A stretch of 64,000 nucleotides of DNA from assembly GCA_022821805.1 (NCBI GenBank), contig JAJECX010000001.1, positions 248,001 through 312,000 on the forward strand, in the 5' to 3' direction. The notes under the pieces were generated by a model. The model made no database searches and was not told the DNA's origin. It saw only the letters and a list, made by a program, of their open reading frames with translations. This DNA comes from Anaerolineae bacterium (GTDB lineage: Bacteria; Chloroflexota; Anaerolineae; Aggregatilineales; Phototrophicaceae). Positions within the stretch are counted from its first letter, which is position 1, and each line of letters opens with the position of its first letter. Both the position numbers and the translations under genes were made by a program. Positions 41,322 through 50,585 of the stretch are shown here, one piece after another.

Positions 41322-43358
41322 ATGACCATGAAAGCTAACAACCATCCGATCAGTAAGGTACTTGGCGGCGAAGACTTACAGTACATGCTGCCGATATTCC
41401 AGCGAGAATACGCATGGGAGCAAGAAGAGTGGCAGACTCTGTGGGACGACATACTCGGAATCTACGGTGCAAGCAATGGATACGACCGTGAGCACTTCTT
41501 GGGCTCGCTTGTCGTCATAGAAGAAGACAGCAAGAAAACACTCTTTCACACTTATACGCTTGTCGATGGTCAGCAGCGATTGACGTCAATCTCTGTGCTG
41601 CTGTGCGCATTGCGAGACTTACTTGATGAGGGCGATAGATTAAGACGAAAGATAAACAGGTATCTGCTTAATGACGATGTGCTTGACGACTTGCGCTTCA
41701 AGATTCTACCGACGGTGAAATATGATGATCGAAAAACATATTCTGCTATGCTCGATGGCACCCTAGTCGAGGGTTCGCGCTCCAGAATTGTCGATGCCTA
41801 TCCGTTTTTCAAAGCGAAAGTGCAAGAGGTCTTAGACGCCAGACGGTTCGAGCCCGAACGCTTGTTCAATTGCCTAATGAGTTCGCTGTACATTGTGCTA
41901 ATCGAATTGGATCGCACGGATAAACCTTACAGGGTATTCGAAAGCCTTAACCATAGAGGTCGGCGGCTTACTCAAGCCGATTTAGTGCGCAACTACATTG
42001 CTATGCGCCTACCCCCACATCGGCAGCAAACGATATTTGACCGCCAATGGTCGAAAATTGAGGACAAGCTCTCAGACCGGCGCGAAACTGCTCGCATTCC
42101 TGAATTTACAGCATTTCTGCGTCATTATATTGCCTTACAGCTTGGCTACTTGCCGCGCGTTGATCAGGTCTACAATCGCTTCCGCGACCGAGTTGAAGAC
42201 GGCAATTTAAGCGATGACGATTTTGAGTCGGAGATACAAAAACTCAATCGCTCCGCATCGCATTATAACAAACTGCTGCGCCCGGAGAATGAAAATGCGC
42301 CATGTGTCAATAAGCAACTCAAACGCTTGAACATCTTAGACGCTACCACCGCATTTCCACTGCTTTTGCACTTCTACGAAATGTACACTCTTTGCGAATT
42401 AGACGAATGCGAATTCCTTAAGATTCTTAGGGCAATTGAAAACTATCTTGTTCGCCGACTCTTGGCGGGGGAGCCAGCGAATTACCTAAACTCTATGTTC
42501 ACTTCGCTCGCTAACGAATTAAAGAGCAAGAATGAGAAAAGCGCAGCATCGTTAGAAGCGGCCCTGGGTAACCGCAACTATCCATCCGATAACCGGCTGC
42601 GACAAAGGTTGCTGTGGAATCGACTATACAGCACCAACAAATCGCGAAGGATTGTATTTGTATTCGAGGCGCTAAGCCGGCACATAAATCCAGAAGTGAA
42701 ACTGGCCTTGCAAGGTACTGTTGAGCATATCATGCCGCAGAGGTTGAGCGACGAGTGGAAAGCGTATCTTGGCGATGATTGGCAGGGAATACAGCGCGAT
42801 CATCTGCAATTGATAGGTAATCTCACCATCGTCTCACAACCTTGGAATTCCAAACTTTCCAATTCGTCATTTGAATTGAAACGCGAACAACTGGTGAAGC
42901 AAGGTCTACCACTTAACACCTGCTATTTTGGCGCTGCTGCACAAGACTGGGGACCTGCTGCGATTAGACGGCGCACGAACTTTCTGGCTGACACGATTGT
43001 GGAGGTCTGGCCCGCCTTTACCGAGCCTCCTCGGACCGAAGGAGTCAAAGGCACAACTCCCTATACATTGAAAATACATGACCATGAGATTTCGGTTCAA
43101 ACTTGGCGCGGAATGGTATTACAAATGGTGAATACGCTCCATGACATTAAGTTGCTTACAGATAAAGAGAGAGCACTGCGCGAATTCGAATGGTGGATGA
43201 TTGATGAACCAGTGGGGCAGAATCATCGCTACAAACAGTCATCCGCTGGTTGGTGGATACAACAAAACCTATCTGCCGAAAACGCCGTGCAATTCTGCGG
43301 CATTTTGGCGCAATACTGCGGCTTAAGCGACGACGAATGGAGTTTTAAATACGAATAA
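41322..43358 (+). CDS. DUF262/DUF1524 (GmrSD-like) nuclease, candidate anti-phage restriction factor
   Basis: 678 residues. The N-terminal DUF262 domain shows LPIFQREYAWEQEEW and LVDGQQRLTSISVLL (about 81-95), the ParB-like NTPase/nuclease motif DGQQR. The C-terminal DUF1524 HNH-type nuclease shows VEHIMPQ (His469) and IGNLTIV, WNSKLSN. Beyond it lies about 110 residues (from PYTLKIHDHE) not recognised. GmrSD enzymes cut DNA containing modified cytosines (type IV restriction), and related proteins act on other phage DNA. The gene is visibly more AT-rich than its neighbours, with many AAA/TTA-type codons, and stands alone with its own promoter, so it was probably acquired. Confidence 0.88.
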   Translation: MTMKANNHPISKVLGGEDLQYMLPIFQREYAWEQEEWQTLWDDILGIYGASNGYDREHFLGSLVVIEEDSKKTLFHTYTLVDGQQRLTSISVLLCALRDLLDEGDRLRRKINRYLLNDDVLDDLRFKILPTVKYDDRKTYSAMLDGTLVEGSRSRIVDAYPFFKAKVQEVLDARRFEPERLFNCLMSSLYIVLIELDRTDKPYRVFESLNHRGRRLTQADLVRNYIAMRLPPHRQQTIFDRQWSKIEDKLSDRRETARIPEFTAFLRHYIALQLGYLPRVDQVYNRFRDRVEDGNLSDDDFESEIQKLNRSASHYNKLLRPENENAPCVNKQLKRLNILDATTAFPLLLHFYEMYTLCELDECEFLKILRAIENYLVRRLLAGEPANYLNSMFTSLANELKSKNEKSAASLEAALGNRNYPSDNRLRQRLLWNRLYSTNKSRRIVFVFEALSRHINPEVKLALQGTVEHIMPQRLSDEWKAYLGDDWQGIQRDHLQLIGNLTIVSQPWNSKLSNSSFELKREQLVKQGLPLNTCYFGAAAQDWGPAAIRRRTNFLADTIVEVWPAFTEPPRTEGVKGTTPYTLKIHDHEISVQTWRGMVLQMVNTLHDIKLLTDKERALREFEWWMIDEPVGQNHRYKQSSAGWWIQQNLSAENAVQFCGILAQYCGLSDDEWSFKYE

Positions 43359-43361
43359 CCC

Positions 43362-44345
43362 TCACCCCCTTATCTTCCGCTCCAACACCATCCCCGCCGC
43401 ATCCAAGCCCGCCACCCACTCGCCAACCGCCTCCACCGCCCGATGCATCCCCAGCGTCGCCCGCGCCTGACCCAGGCTCGTCATACGCACGATGTAGGCC
43501 CCCGCCTCCGCCCGCGGCGCCAGCATGATCATCGTATGCTGCTCGATGGTCGGCTCTTCCACCACCACCTCAAACACGGCGACATCCCGCTTCGCATCAG
43601 CGTAGGCATGAATTATCGCCACATGAACATCGCCCAGCTTCCGCCGCGTGGCTTGGAAGCGATCAACAATCTCGGCGGCGCGGAGGGGCGAATGCAAGAA
43701 AAGATGCGGCATTTCCAATTCCTCGATAAGGGGCGGGTGGACAACCGGCTCGTCATTCCGATGATATACGAAGAAATGCCCGCGCCGCCCTTCGCGATAC
43801 CCTTTGCGCTCATATTTTGTGCGAAAACGATCCGTCCGGCTATTCACCCATGGCGAATCAAACTGATTGCTCAGCCCCGGCGTCTTGGCGAAGATACCGT
43901 GCGCCATCTCGGCGTATTCGCGGATATCGGTGGCGAGCAAGAGGCGACCGGTCGCCGTCAGCCGGCTCGTCAGCAGGTCAACGGTTTCGCGCTTGATGAA
44001 GCGGCGGCGATGATGCTTCTTCTTGAACCAGGGATCGGGATAATTGATGTGAAATTCGCGTACCGACTCCGGCGCGAAAAGATGCGCCAATGCCGTCTCG
44101 CCGCGCGAATGGATCGGGCGCGCGTTGTCCAAGCCAAGCGCTTCAATCTTCGCCTCCGCTTTGTCCATCGACTGGCTGGAGATCTCCAGGCCGATGATAT
44201 TGCAGTCGGGGCGCGTCTGCGCCAGGTGAATCAGAAAATCGCCGTTGCCGAAGCCGATCTCAACGATCAGCGGCTGCACGCGGGGAAACAGCCGCTCTTG
44301 CCGCAGCGGCCAGTCAAGCGTGAGGATGTTGAGCTTTCGCAGCAT
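43362..44345 (-). CDS. trmB: tRNA (guanine-N7-)-methyltransferase with C-terminal extension
   Basis: The first 205 residues are a standard TrmB: VEIGFGNGDFLIHLAQ (SAM binding), IGLEIS, NYPDPWFKKKHHRRR (tRNA binding and catalysis) and TDIREYAEMA. It methylates G46 of tRNA. The full length of 327 is about 100 residues over the usual bacterial size; the extension begins near ERKGYREGRRGHFFVYHR and is not recognised. The convergent nuclease gene ends three bases away. Confidence 0.93.
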   Translation of the reverse strand: MLRKLNILTLDWPLRQERLFPRVQPLIVEIGFGNGDFLIHLAQTRPDCNIIGLEISSQSMDKAEAKIEALGLDNARPIHSRGETALAHLFAPESVREFHINYPDPWFKKKHHRRRFIKRETVDLLTSRLTATGRLLLATDIREYAEMAHGIFAKTPGLSNQFDSPWVNSRTDRFRTKYERKGYREGRRGHFFVYHRNDEPVVHPPLIEELEMPHLFLHSPLRAAEIVDRFQATRRKLGDVHVAIIHAYADAKRDVAVFEVVVEEPTIEQHTMIMLAPRAEAGAYIVRMTSLGQARATLGMHRAVEAVGEWVAGLDAAGMVLERKIRG

Positions 44346-44376
44346 AATAAAGGGTTGAAGCGCTTCACTGCCCGCC

Positions 44377-45633
44377 CTAGCTTGCCGGGGAGGGGCTTGG
44401 GGGCGGGGTGGACTTCTGTCTCAGCGTCTCCGGCACGAAGAAGAGGAAGATGCTGGAGGCGGCCAATCCCGATGCGGCGATCACCCAAATAGCCGAGCTA
44501 AGGACGAGCAAGTCGGCCACCACGCCGACCACCAGCGGCGCGCCCGTATGCCCCATATCGCCAATCAGCCGCCAGACGCCTAGGAATTCGCCCCGCGAGC
44601 GCGACGGCGAGAGGTCCGCGCCCAAGGTCATCATCGAACCGGAGCCGAGCCCATTGCCGATGCCGATCAACACCGCGGCAAAAAGCAAGCTGGTGTAACT
44701 GGTGGCGAATGGGACAAGCGCCATGCCCAGCGCCTGAATGCCGAAACAAGGTACGATGGCGAACTTGCGCCCAACGCGATCCATCAGCCAGCCGGCGACC
44801 ACGAACAAGCTGAAGTCGACCGCCACCGAGATGCTGACGATCAGTCCGATTTGGTCGACCGCCAGCCCGAGGACTTCGGCGGCGAATAGCGGAATGACGA
44901 TCGTGCGCCCGGCGCGGATCATCTGCCCGAAGATCTGCGCCGTGCCCGCGGAAGCGAGGATGCGATAATTGGATGTCAAGACCGACCGTATGTGTAAATC
45001 ATGCCCGTCAGCGGCGCTGCTCTTGCGTTTTTCCCGCTTGCCATTGAGCGTAAACAAGGCGACCAGTATCAAGCCCACGGCGGTGACCAAGCCAACGCAA
45101 ATGAATACCGCGCGCAGACCCAACATGCCGGCGGCGATTCCCCCGATCGCCGGACCGATGAATCCGCCGAGGCGATGCGTGCCGCCGTACATCGAAATCG
45201 CTTTGCCGCGCTGATCCAATCCCACCTCGTTGGTCACATAAACGTGGGCGGAAACCGTGTACATGGAGCGTCCGAAGCCGGCAAAGAGGCGCAGAAGGAG
45301 CACGATCCAGATGGATGGCGCGAAGAATAGCAGGAAGACGGACAGCGCTTTCACCAGGATCCCCATCATCATGACTTGCTTGTTGCCCAAACGGCGCTGA
45401 AGCATGCCCGTGGGAACATCGGCGATCAATGTGCCGATGCCTTCGCCGGCCAGCACCAAGCCAATCAATCCGTAACTAATGTTGAAGTCGACCGCATAAA
45501 GCGGCAGGATCGGCGCCAACAATCCTTGCCCTAGCGTGACCATTAGAGCGGGCAAATAGAATGACAGTATCAGGGCGCGCAATCCGCGCGACCGTTCTCT
45601 GGATTTATCGGCTTTTGTATTTCCCGAAGGCAT
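44377..45633 (-). CDS. Major facilitator superfamily transporter
   Basis: From ATG 45633 the product is 418 residues with about 12 membrane spans. GEGIGTLIADVPTGMLQRRLG is the MFS motif A region between spans 2 and 3, and GWLMDRVGRKFAIVP its repeat in the second half. A much longer open frame reaches 46098, but that part overlaps the aminotransferase gene and reads as non-protein. It probably exports a drug or metabolite. It follows the aminotransferase gene on the same strand by 38 bases. Confidence 0.9.
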   Translation of the reverse strand: MPSGNTKADKSRERSRGLRALILSFYLPALMVTLGQGLLAPILPLYAVDFNISYGLIGLVLAGEGIGTLIADVPTGMLQRRLGNKQVMMMGILVKALSVFLLFFAPSIWIVLLLRLFAGFGRSMYTVSAHVYVTNEVGLDQRGKAISMYGGTHRLGGFIGPAIGGIAAGMLGLRAVFICVGLVTAVGLILVALFTLNGKREKRKSSAADGHDLHIRSVLTSNYRILASAGTAQIFGQMIRAGRTIVIPLFAAEVLGLAVDQIGLIVSISVAVDFSLFVVAGWLMDRVGRKFAIVPCFGIQALGMALVPFATSYTSLLFAAVLIGIGNGLGSGSMMTLGADLSPSRSRGEFLGVWRLIGDMGHTGAPLVVGVVADLLVLSSAIWVIAASGLAASSIFLFFVPETLRQKSTPPPSPSPAS

Positions 45634-45671
45634 TGTCCAAGTGTAGCGGCAATTGAATGAAAATGAAGCCT

Positions 45672-46868
45672 TTAGACGGGCTTGAAGTCGCGTATGACAG
45701 CGCCTAACGTGGCGATCGCCTTTCTTATCGCCTCTTCGTCTGATCGCGTGAAATTCAGACGCATGGTCGCCAGCCCTTCTTCCGGGTTGATGTAGAAGTA
45801 TTTGCCGGGCACAAAGGCGACTTTCCGCTCGACCGCCTGCCAATAGATCTGCTCGGCATCGACGCCTTTTGGTCCCTCCACCCAGACGAACATGCCGCCG
45901 TCCGGTTGCGTCCAGCGATAATCGGCGGGCATGTATTGGTCCATCGCGGCAAGCATCGCTTCCAACCGCGGACCATAAAGCTCGATGATCTTCGGTACCT
46001 GTTCGTATATGGTTCCGCTGCAGATGTATTCGGTCGCCAGCGCCTGAGCATAGGTATTGCTGTGCAGATCCGCCCCCTGTTTTGCCGTGTACAGCCATTC
46101 ATGTATGACCGCTGGCGCGACGCAAAAACCCAGCCGCAATCCGGGCGCGAACACTTTGGAAACGGTACTCGCGTAGACCGTGTTTTCCGGCGCGAAGGTA
46201 TAAAACGGCGGCACGGTTTCGCCACGATAGCGCAGATCGCTGTAGGGGTCGTCTTCAATGACCAGCGCGCCATGCCGCTGGACGATTTCCGCGACATGAC
46301 GGCGGCGCGATGCGCTGAGCGTCCGCCCAGTTGGGTTTTGAAAAGTCGTCACCAGGTAGATGAATTTGATCTTTTGACGATCGAGCGTTTCTTCCAGCGC
46401 ATCTGGGAGGATGCCTGCGTCGTCGGTGGCGATGCTGACGTAATTCGGTTCGTAGGCGCTGAAAGCGGAAATGGCGCCGAGGTAGCTGGGCGATTCCAGG
46501 GCGACGGTATCGCCCGGCGTAATCAGTACTTTTCCCAGCGTATCGAGCACGCTCTGCGACCCATTGAAGACCAAAATCTTATCGGCGCTGACCGTGATTT
46601 CTTTCGCCTTCAAATAACCGACGAGCGCCTCGCGAAATGGTGTGAAGCCCTCGGTCATGTCATATTGCAGCGTGGCCGCGCCATAGCGATCGAGCACTGT
46701 TTCATTGAGGCGATAGAGCTCTTCAAGCGGGAAGGTCTCCGGCGCCGGGATGCCGCCCGCCAGCGATATCATGCCCGGTTGAGATACGACTTTCAGTATT
46801 TCGCGAATCTGGTTTCGGCGCATGCTGTACGTGCGCTGACTGAGAAAGTCCTGGAAGTTTGTCGTCAC
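45672..46868 (-). CDS. PLP-dependent aminotransferase (fold type I, 2-aminoadipate/aromatic type)
   Basis: 398 residues like LysN/Aro8/MocR-type aminotransferases: SLAGGIPAPETFP at the N-terminus, NGSQSVLDTLGKV, YLVTTFQNPTGRT and STVSKVFAPGLRLGF with the PLP-binding Lys. No GntR-like DNA-binding domain is present, so this is an enzyme rather than a regulator. Likely substrates are 2-aminoadipate, branched-chain or aromatic amino acids with 2-oxoglutarate. Confidence 0.92.
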   Translation of the reverse strand: MTTNFQDFLSQRTYSMRRNQIREILKVVSQPGMISLAGGIPAPETFPLEELYRLNETVLDRYGAATLQYDMTEGFTPFREALVGYLKAKEITVSADKILVFNGSQSVLDTLGKVLITPGDTVALESPSYLGAISAFSAYEPNYVSIATDDAGILPDALEETLDRQKIKFIYLVTTFQNPTGRTLSASRRRHVAEIVQRHGALVIEDDPYSDLRYRGETVPPFYTFAPENTVYASTVSKVFAPGLRLGFCVAPAVIHEWLYTAKQGADLHSNTYAQALATEYICSGTIYEQVPKIIELYGPRLEAMLAAMDQYMPADYRWTQPDGGMFVWVEGPKGVDAEQIYWQAVERKVAFVPGKYFYINPEEGLATMRLNFTRSDEEAIRKAIATLGAVIRDFKPV

Positions 46869-46948
46869 TACGTCGTCACCCCATACGAAAAAAGCCGACC
46901 AGCCGCATAGCTCGGTCCGCTCACGAATCTTATATTAGCGATTGTAGG

Positions 46949-48118
46949 CTACGCCAGGTAGTCGCGCAAATTATGCGCCAACTGAGGATGACGAAGCCGC
47001 CGCAGCGCTTCCTTTTCCAACTGCCGAATGCGCTCGCGGCTCAGTCCAAACTTATTGGCGATCTCTTCCAGCGTATGCGGCTCGCCGCCGCCCAGCCCAA
47101 AGCGCAGCCGCAGAATATGACTCTGGCGCGGCGTCAACTCGGCGAGCACTTCTTCAATCGTCTCTTCCAGCAGATTCTGTGTGGCGGAATCCACCGGGCT
47201 GATCGTCTCCTGGTCTTCAATGAAGTCGCCAAACTCGCTGTCGCCATCGTCGCCCACGGGCCGCTCCAGCGCGATCGCGTGCTGGCTGGCATCCATCATC
47301 GCGCGCACGGCGTCAGCCGCCACCTCCATTGCCGAGGCGATTTCTTCCGCGGTTGGACGGCGACCCAAGGTTTGCTCGAGGTCTTGCGCGGCGCGGTACA
47401 TCTGGCGAATGCGCTCGGTCATGTGCAAGGGAATACGAATCGTGCGGGTCTTCTGCGCCAGGGCGCGCGTAATGGCTTGCCTTATCCACCAAGTCGCGTA
47501 GGTGCTGAAGCGATTGCCGCGCGAATAGTCGTATTTGTCAACGGCGCGCATCAGTCCGACATTGCCCTCCTGGATGAGGTCGGGGAAGGGCAAGCCCTGC
47601 CCCATGTAGCGCTTGGCGATACTCACCACGAGGCGCGTATTTGCTCGGCCGAGGTGCTCGCGCGCGCACTGGCCGTCAAAGACGAGCCGGCGCAAATGAC
47701 GCCGCCAACGATCGCTTTTCTGCAATACGTCGGGGTTATCCAAGCGAATGCGGGCTTTGAATCCGCGCTCAATTCGTTTAGCCAGATCAATCTCGTCGGC
47801 GGCTGTCAACAACGGCTCTTGCGCCATTTGCCGAAAATAAAGTCCGACGGGATCGTCGGACGAAATGGCGCTTATGTCCGCTACCGAGCGGTTTTGCAGG
47901 AGGTCTCGGTTCTCGTATTCCTGCTCAATGAACTCGGCGACGTCCTTTGTTTGGGCAGTTTCCGGCTCCTTTCGGAGCTCGATCCCGAGTTCTTCCAATT
48001 CAAACAGGAGGTTTCGCAAGGCGACCCGGTCTTCGCCGTCATCATCGAGTGCTTCTACGATTTGTTCAAAAGTTACATAACCACGTTTTTCAGCAAGCTC
48101 TACAAGTGTCTGGATCAC
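46949..48118 (-). CDS. sigA: Primary RNA polymerase sigma factor (SigA/RpoD)
   Basis: 389 residues with all sigma70 regions: 1.1 (VELAEKRGYVTFEQIVEAL), 1.2 (DPVGLYFRQMAQEPLL), 2 (NTRLVVSIAKRYMGQGLPFPDLIQEGNVGLM, partly NVGLMRAVDKYDYSRG and FSTYATWWIRQAITRA), 3, and 4.2 helix-turn-helix (LEEIANKFGLSRERIRQLE). The region 1.1 remnant and exact 2.4 sequence mark the housekeeping factor; it directs RNA polymerase to TTGACA/TATAAT promoters like those found in this window. It appears to start at GTG with GAGG upstream. Confidence 0.95.
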   Translation of the reverse strand: MIQTLVELAEKRGYVTFEQIVEALDDDGEDRVALRNLLFELEELGIELRKEPETAQTKDVAEFIEQEYENRDLLQNRSVADISAISSDDPVGLYFRQMAQEPLLTAADEIDLAKRIERGFKARIRLDNPDVLQKSDRWRRHLRRLVFDGQCAREHLGRANTRLVVSIAKRYMGQGLPFPDLIQEGNVGLMRAVDKYDYSRGNRFSTYATWWIRQAITRALAQKTRTIRIPLHMTERIRQMYRAAQDLEQTLGRRPTAEEIASAMEVAADAVRAMMDASQHAIALERPVGDDGDSEFGDFIEDQETISPVDSATQNLLEETIEEVLAELTPRQSHILRLRFGLGGGEPHTLEEIANKFGLSRERIRQLEKEALRRLRHPQLAHNLRDYLA

Positions 48119-48421
48119 TTTTAGACCTCTACTTGTTCGGTGAATAAGCTTAATTCTTATATTGGGCCGCGAAGCAAATGGTCTTTGGTGAATCTATTTT
48201 GGGCGAACTGGTAGGCAAATGTCAACTGACAAAATCTACCAAAAATTTGATGGTTTGGAGTCTATGTTTTCGCCGAATCCGGCGGCGCCTCGGAACGCCC
48301 AGATCCCGAACTCCGTCGCGAAAGTTTCGTATCGCGCCGGCTGATACTCTCGGCGGTCTTCAAACCGCCTCCGACAACAACTCCCGCCGGCATGTAGAGG
48401 ATTTCGGATAAGCGCGGACAG
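48119..48421. other. 303-bp gap upstream of the sigma factor gene
   Basis: No gene is evident. A 6-bp hairpin GGCGGT (48352-48357) / ACCGCC (48364-48369) has no T tract. The stretch nearest the sigma factor gene is AT-rich (about 48120-48265) and probably holds its promoter, but I cannot fix the boxes. Confidence 0.45.
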
Positions 48422-49669
48422 TTATCGACGAAGGATTCGGTTGACGATGCCAAACCAAAAAGGCGCGCCTTGCGCGGCCGCGATCACGGTGGCGGCGATG
48501 CCGAAGATTTTGGCGGCTAAAAGCCCCAGCCAGCCCTCTGGATTGTTCTGCGGGAAGTAATTCCAGAGATTGTTTGGATCGCTCAGCGCGTAGCTGCCTT
48601 CTGGGAGATCGCGCCAGGCTTCAAAAGACCAGCCGATGGGCAGGCTCAGGTCTTGAATATCTTGCAACTGGTAGGCGACAGACGCGCCGGTTTCGATCGC
48701 ATCTTCCAGAGAGCTCTCATCGTCTGATTGCGCCGCCCGAAATTCATCGTCAGCCTCGCTGCCATCCAACTGCGACTGTAATTCGCCGCTTTGAACCGCG
48801 TAATTGGCTTCGTTGCTGATGATTTCTCTCCGCGCCGGATCTTCCCATAGCGTCCGCGCGATGTGCAGGGTGTCTATGTTGAGCGCAAGCGCAAAGAAGA
48901 GCGCTACGACGATCGAAAGGTTTTTCATCTTGCCGGCGTAGGACGCGCTGGCGCGCTGCATCGAATTGTTGAACCAGCTTTCCAGGTTGCCGCGGGCAAC
49001 TTCCATGTTCTCGGCGCTGGCTATTACGGTCGAAAGCGCATTGCGCAAATTGGGATTCGATATCTGATGAATGCCAGCCATCAGCGATACATTCGTCGTC
49101 GGCTCCAAACCGAGCAGGCTGACTTCTTCGTCGATCTGATTGACAATTTCAGTCAGCGCGCTGCGATAACGGTGATCCTCCACGTAGCGCAGCGAATTGC
49201 GCAGTTCGCTCATGCCTTGGCCGCTGGTGACGATTCGATTGACCATCACGCGCAGTCCACGTCTTTCGGCGCCGGCTGGCATGCCGTCGATTACGTTCAG
49301 AAGCGCGCCGAAGAGCTGCTGGTCGGATTCGGCTTTGATCGTATTCAAGACGACATCGACGAAAGTATGCGGATCAATATAGTCGACCGAGCCGATGGAG
49401 CCATTCGCGATCGATTCGGCTTCGTCTCGCGAGATGCGCTGAGTTGGCGCTACCGGATCCGCTTTGACAAGCTGAATCAGCGGATGCGTGTATACTTTCG
49501 CCCGAATTACCGGGTCTTCGATAACAGTGTTTATCGTTCCTCGGAGCGTCTTCGCGCGCAATTTGGTCGCTCTGGCGATCAGCGAGTTGACCTCGGTCAC
49601 CACGATGCTCAAAAGGATGAACACGAAAATGATGCCAACCGCAACCTGAATTATGGCGGCCAAATGCAC
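48422..49669 (-). CDS. Membrane protein of unknown function
   Basis: 415 residues, not recognised. It has an N-terminal membrane span (AAIIQVAVGIIFVFILLSIVV, about 4-24), a central span (LSIVVALFFALALNIDTL, about 247-264) and a C-terminal span (LLAAKIFGIAATVIAAAQG, about 381-399), with a largely helical soluble region between the first two and an acidic segment (about 298-318) after the second. The GTG at 49669 lies too close to AGGGGA; a TTG two codons later has better spacing. It is co-directional with the SH3 protein gene upstream. Confidence 0.65.
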   Translation of the reverse strand: MHLAAIIQVAVGIIFVFILLSIVVTEVNSLIARATKLRAKTLRGTINTVIEDPVIRAKVYTHPLIQLVKADPVAPTQRISRDEAESIANGSIGSVDYIDPHTFVDVVLNTIKAESDQQLFGALLNVIDGMPAGAERRGLRVMVNRIVTSGQGMSELRNSLRYVEDHRYRSALTEIVNQIDEEVSLLGLEPTTNVSLMAGIHQISNPNLRNALSTVIASAENMEVARGNLESWFNNSMQRASASYAGKMKNLSIVVALFFALALNIDTLHIARTLWEDPARREIISNEANYAVQSGELQSQLDGSEADDEFRAAQSDDESSLEDAIETGASVAYQLQDIQDLSLPIGWSFEAWRDLPEGSYALSDPNNLWNYFPQNNPEGWLGLLAAKIFGIAATVIAAAQGAPFWFGIVNRILRR

Positions 49670-49749
49670 TCCCCTTCGCCGCTAGAGTTAGCGAACGCTA
49701 GACGGCGACATTTTGACGTCAGTATAGTCGATGCGGTCTTTACCGCAAG

Positions 49750-50373
49750 CTAAAGGCTGATGCTTGGGCGCGTGGGAGACGGAGTGAAAGTCGACCTGGG
49801 TGAAGGCTGCTGCGATCGTCTGGTCGCGGTTGCCGGCGCGTCGGTGGGTCGCGCTCTTGGCGTGAAGGTTTGTGTGGCCGTGGCTGTAGGGGAAGGCGTC
49901 GGCGTGATTGTCGCTGTGGGCGTAGGGTGGAGCGCATAAATGATTTCTCGGTGCATGTACACTTTGTCGATTCGACGCGTCAATGGATTATCGTCAATCA
50001 GGTACCACTCGGTGTTTGGAAGCGCGGCGATCACACAGACGGTTGCGCCCTGTTTCAGCGCGCCGAGTATTCGGCTGCCGGTGTCTGGCTCTTCGCGCAC
50101 GATTGCCTCGCGCACGCCCACGGCAAATTCTTGGCAGGGTGGTATCGGAGTGAAAGTGGGGAGCGGCGTCGGCGCGTTTACGGCGATTTCCTGATTCCGC
50201 ACCGCGGTGGCTGTATGACGCTCGATCGCCTGCTGCGTCGATTCAACGACAGTGACGCCGGTGGACATAAAGTTGCGCAAGCCAGCCCAAAGATAATAGA
50301 GTCCAAAAACGATGGCTATGCCAAGCAATATGACAAACCATGATGGGGGTCCTGACCGGCCGCCGTAACGCAT
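49750..50373 (-). CDS. Membrane-anchored SH3-domain protein with Pro/Thr-rich tail
   Basis: 207 residues from MRYGGRSGPPSW (50373). A single N-terminal span (WFVILLGIAIVFGLYYLW) is followed by a helical stalk, an SH3-like domain (about 75-150; VREEPDTGSRILGALKQGATVCVIA, in part) and a low-complexity tail rich in PTPTATITPTPSP-like repeats. Bacterial SH3 domains of this kind bind cell-wall or surface components; the Pro/Thr tail is common in Chloroflexota surface proteins. The function is unknown. Confidence 0.75.
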   Translation of the reverse strand: MRYGGRSGPPSWFVILLGIAIVFGLYYLWAGLRNFMSTGVTVVESTQQAIERHTATAVRNQEIAVNAPTPLPTFTPIPPCQEFAVGVREAIVREEPDTGSRILGALKQGATVCVIAALPNTEWYLIDDNPLTRRIDKVYMHREIIYALHPTPTATITPTPSPTATATQTFTPRARPTDAPATATRRSQQPSPRSTFTPSPTRPSISL

Positions 50374-50585
50374 GATATCCTCAATAAGCCGCTTGTCAGA
50401 TAAGATAATCGATAATCCGCGAGCGGCAAGCAATCGTCAGGCAAGCGTCGGGTTAGCGTATGCCAGCCACGTGTTTAGGGTGACCAAACCTGCCAACATC
50501 GCCCTAATCGCTAAGGCCGATTGCGCAGGCGCTTGCATTATTGGTGACTTGGAATAAGATTCGATGTCGCCTACAGGAGAATCCG

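Noticed and set aside
43443-44492. Plus-strand frame of 349 codons
   Set aside because: Antisense to trmB and the end of the MFS gene; Arg/His-rich shadow composition.
50434-50585. Molybdenum-cofactor riboswitch or ModE site before modA
   Set aside because: I looked for the paired stems and for a ModE-like palindrome and saw no convincing match.
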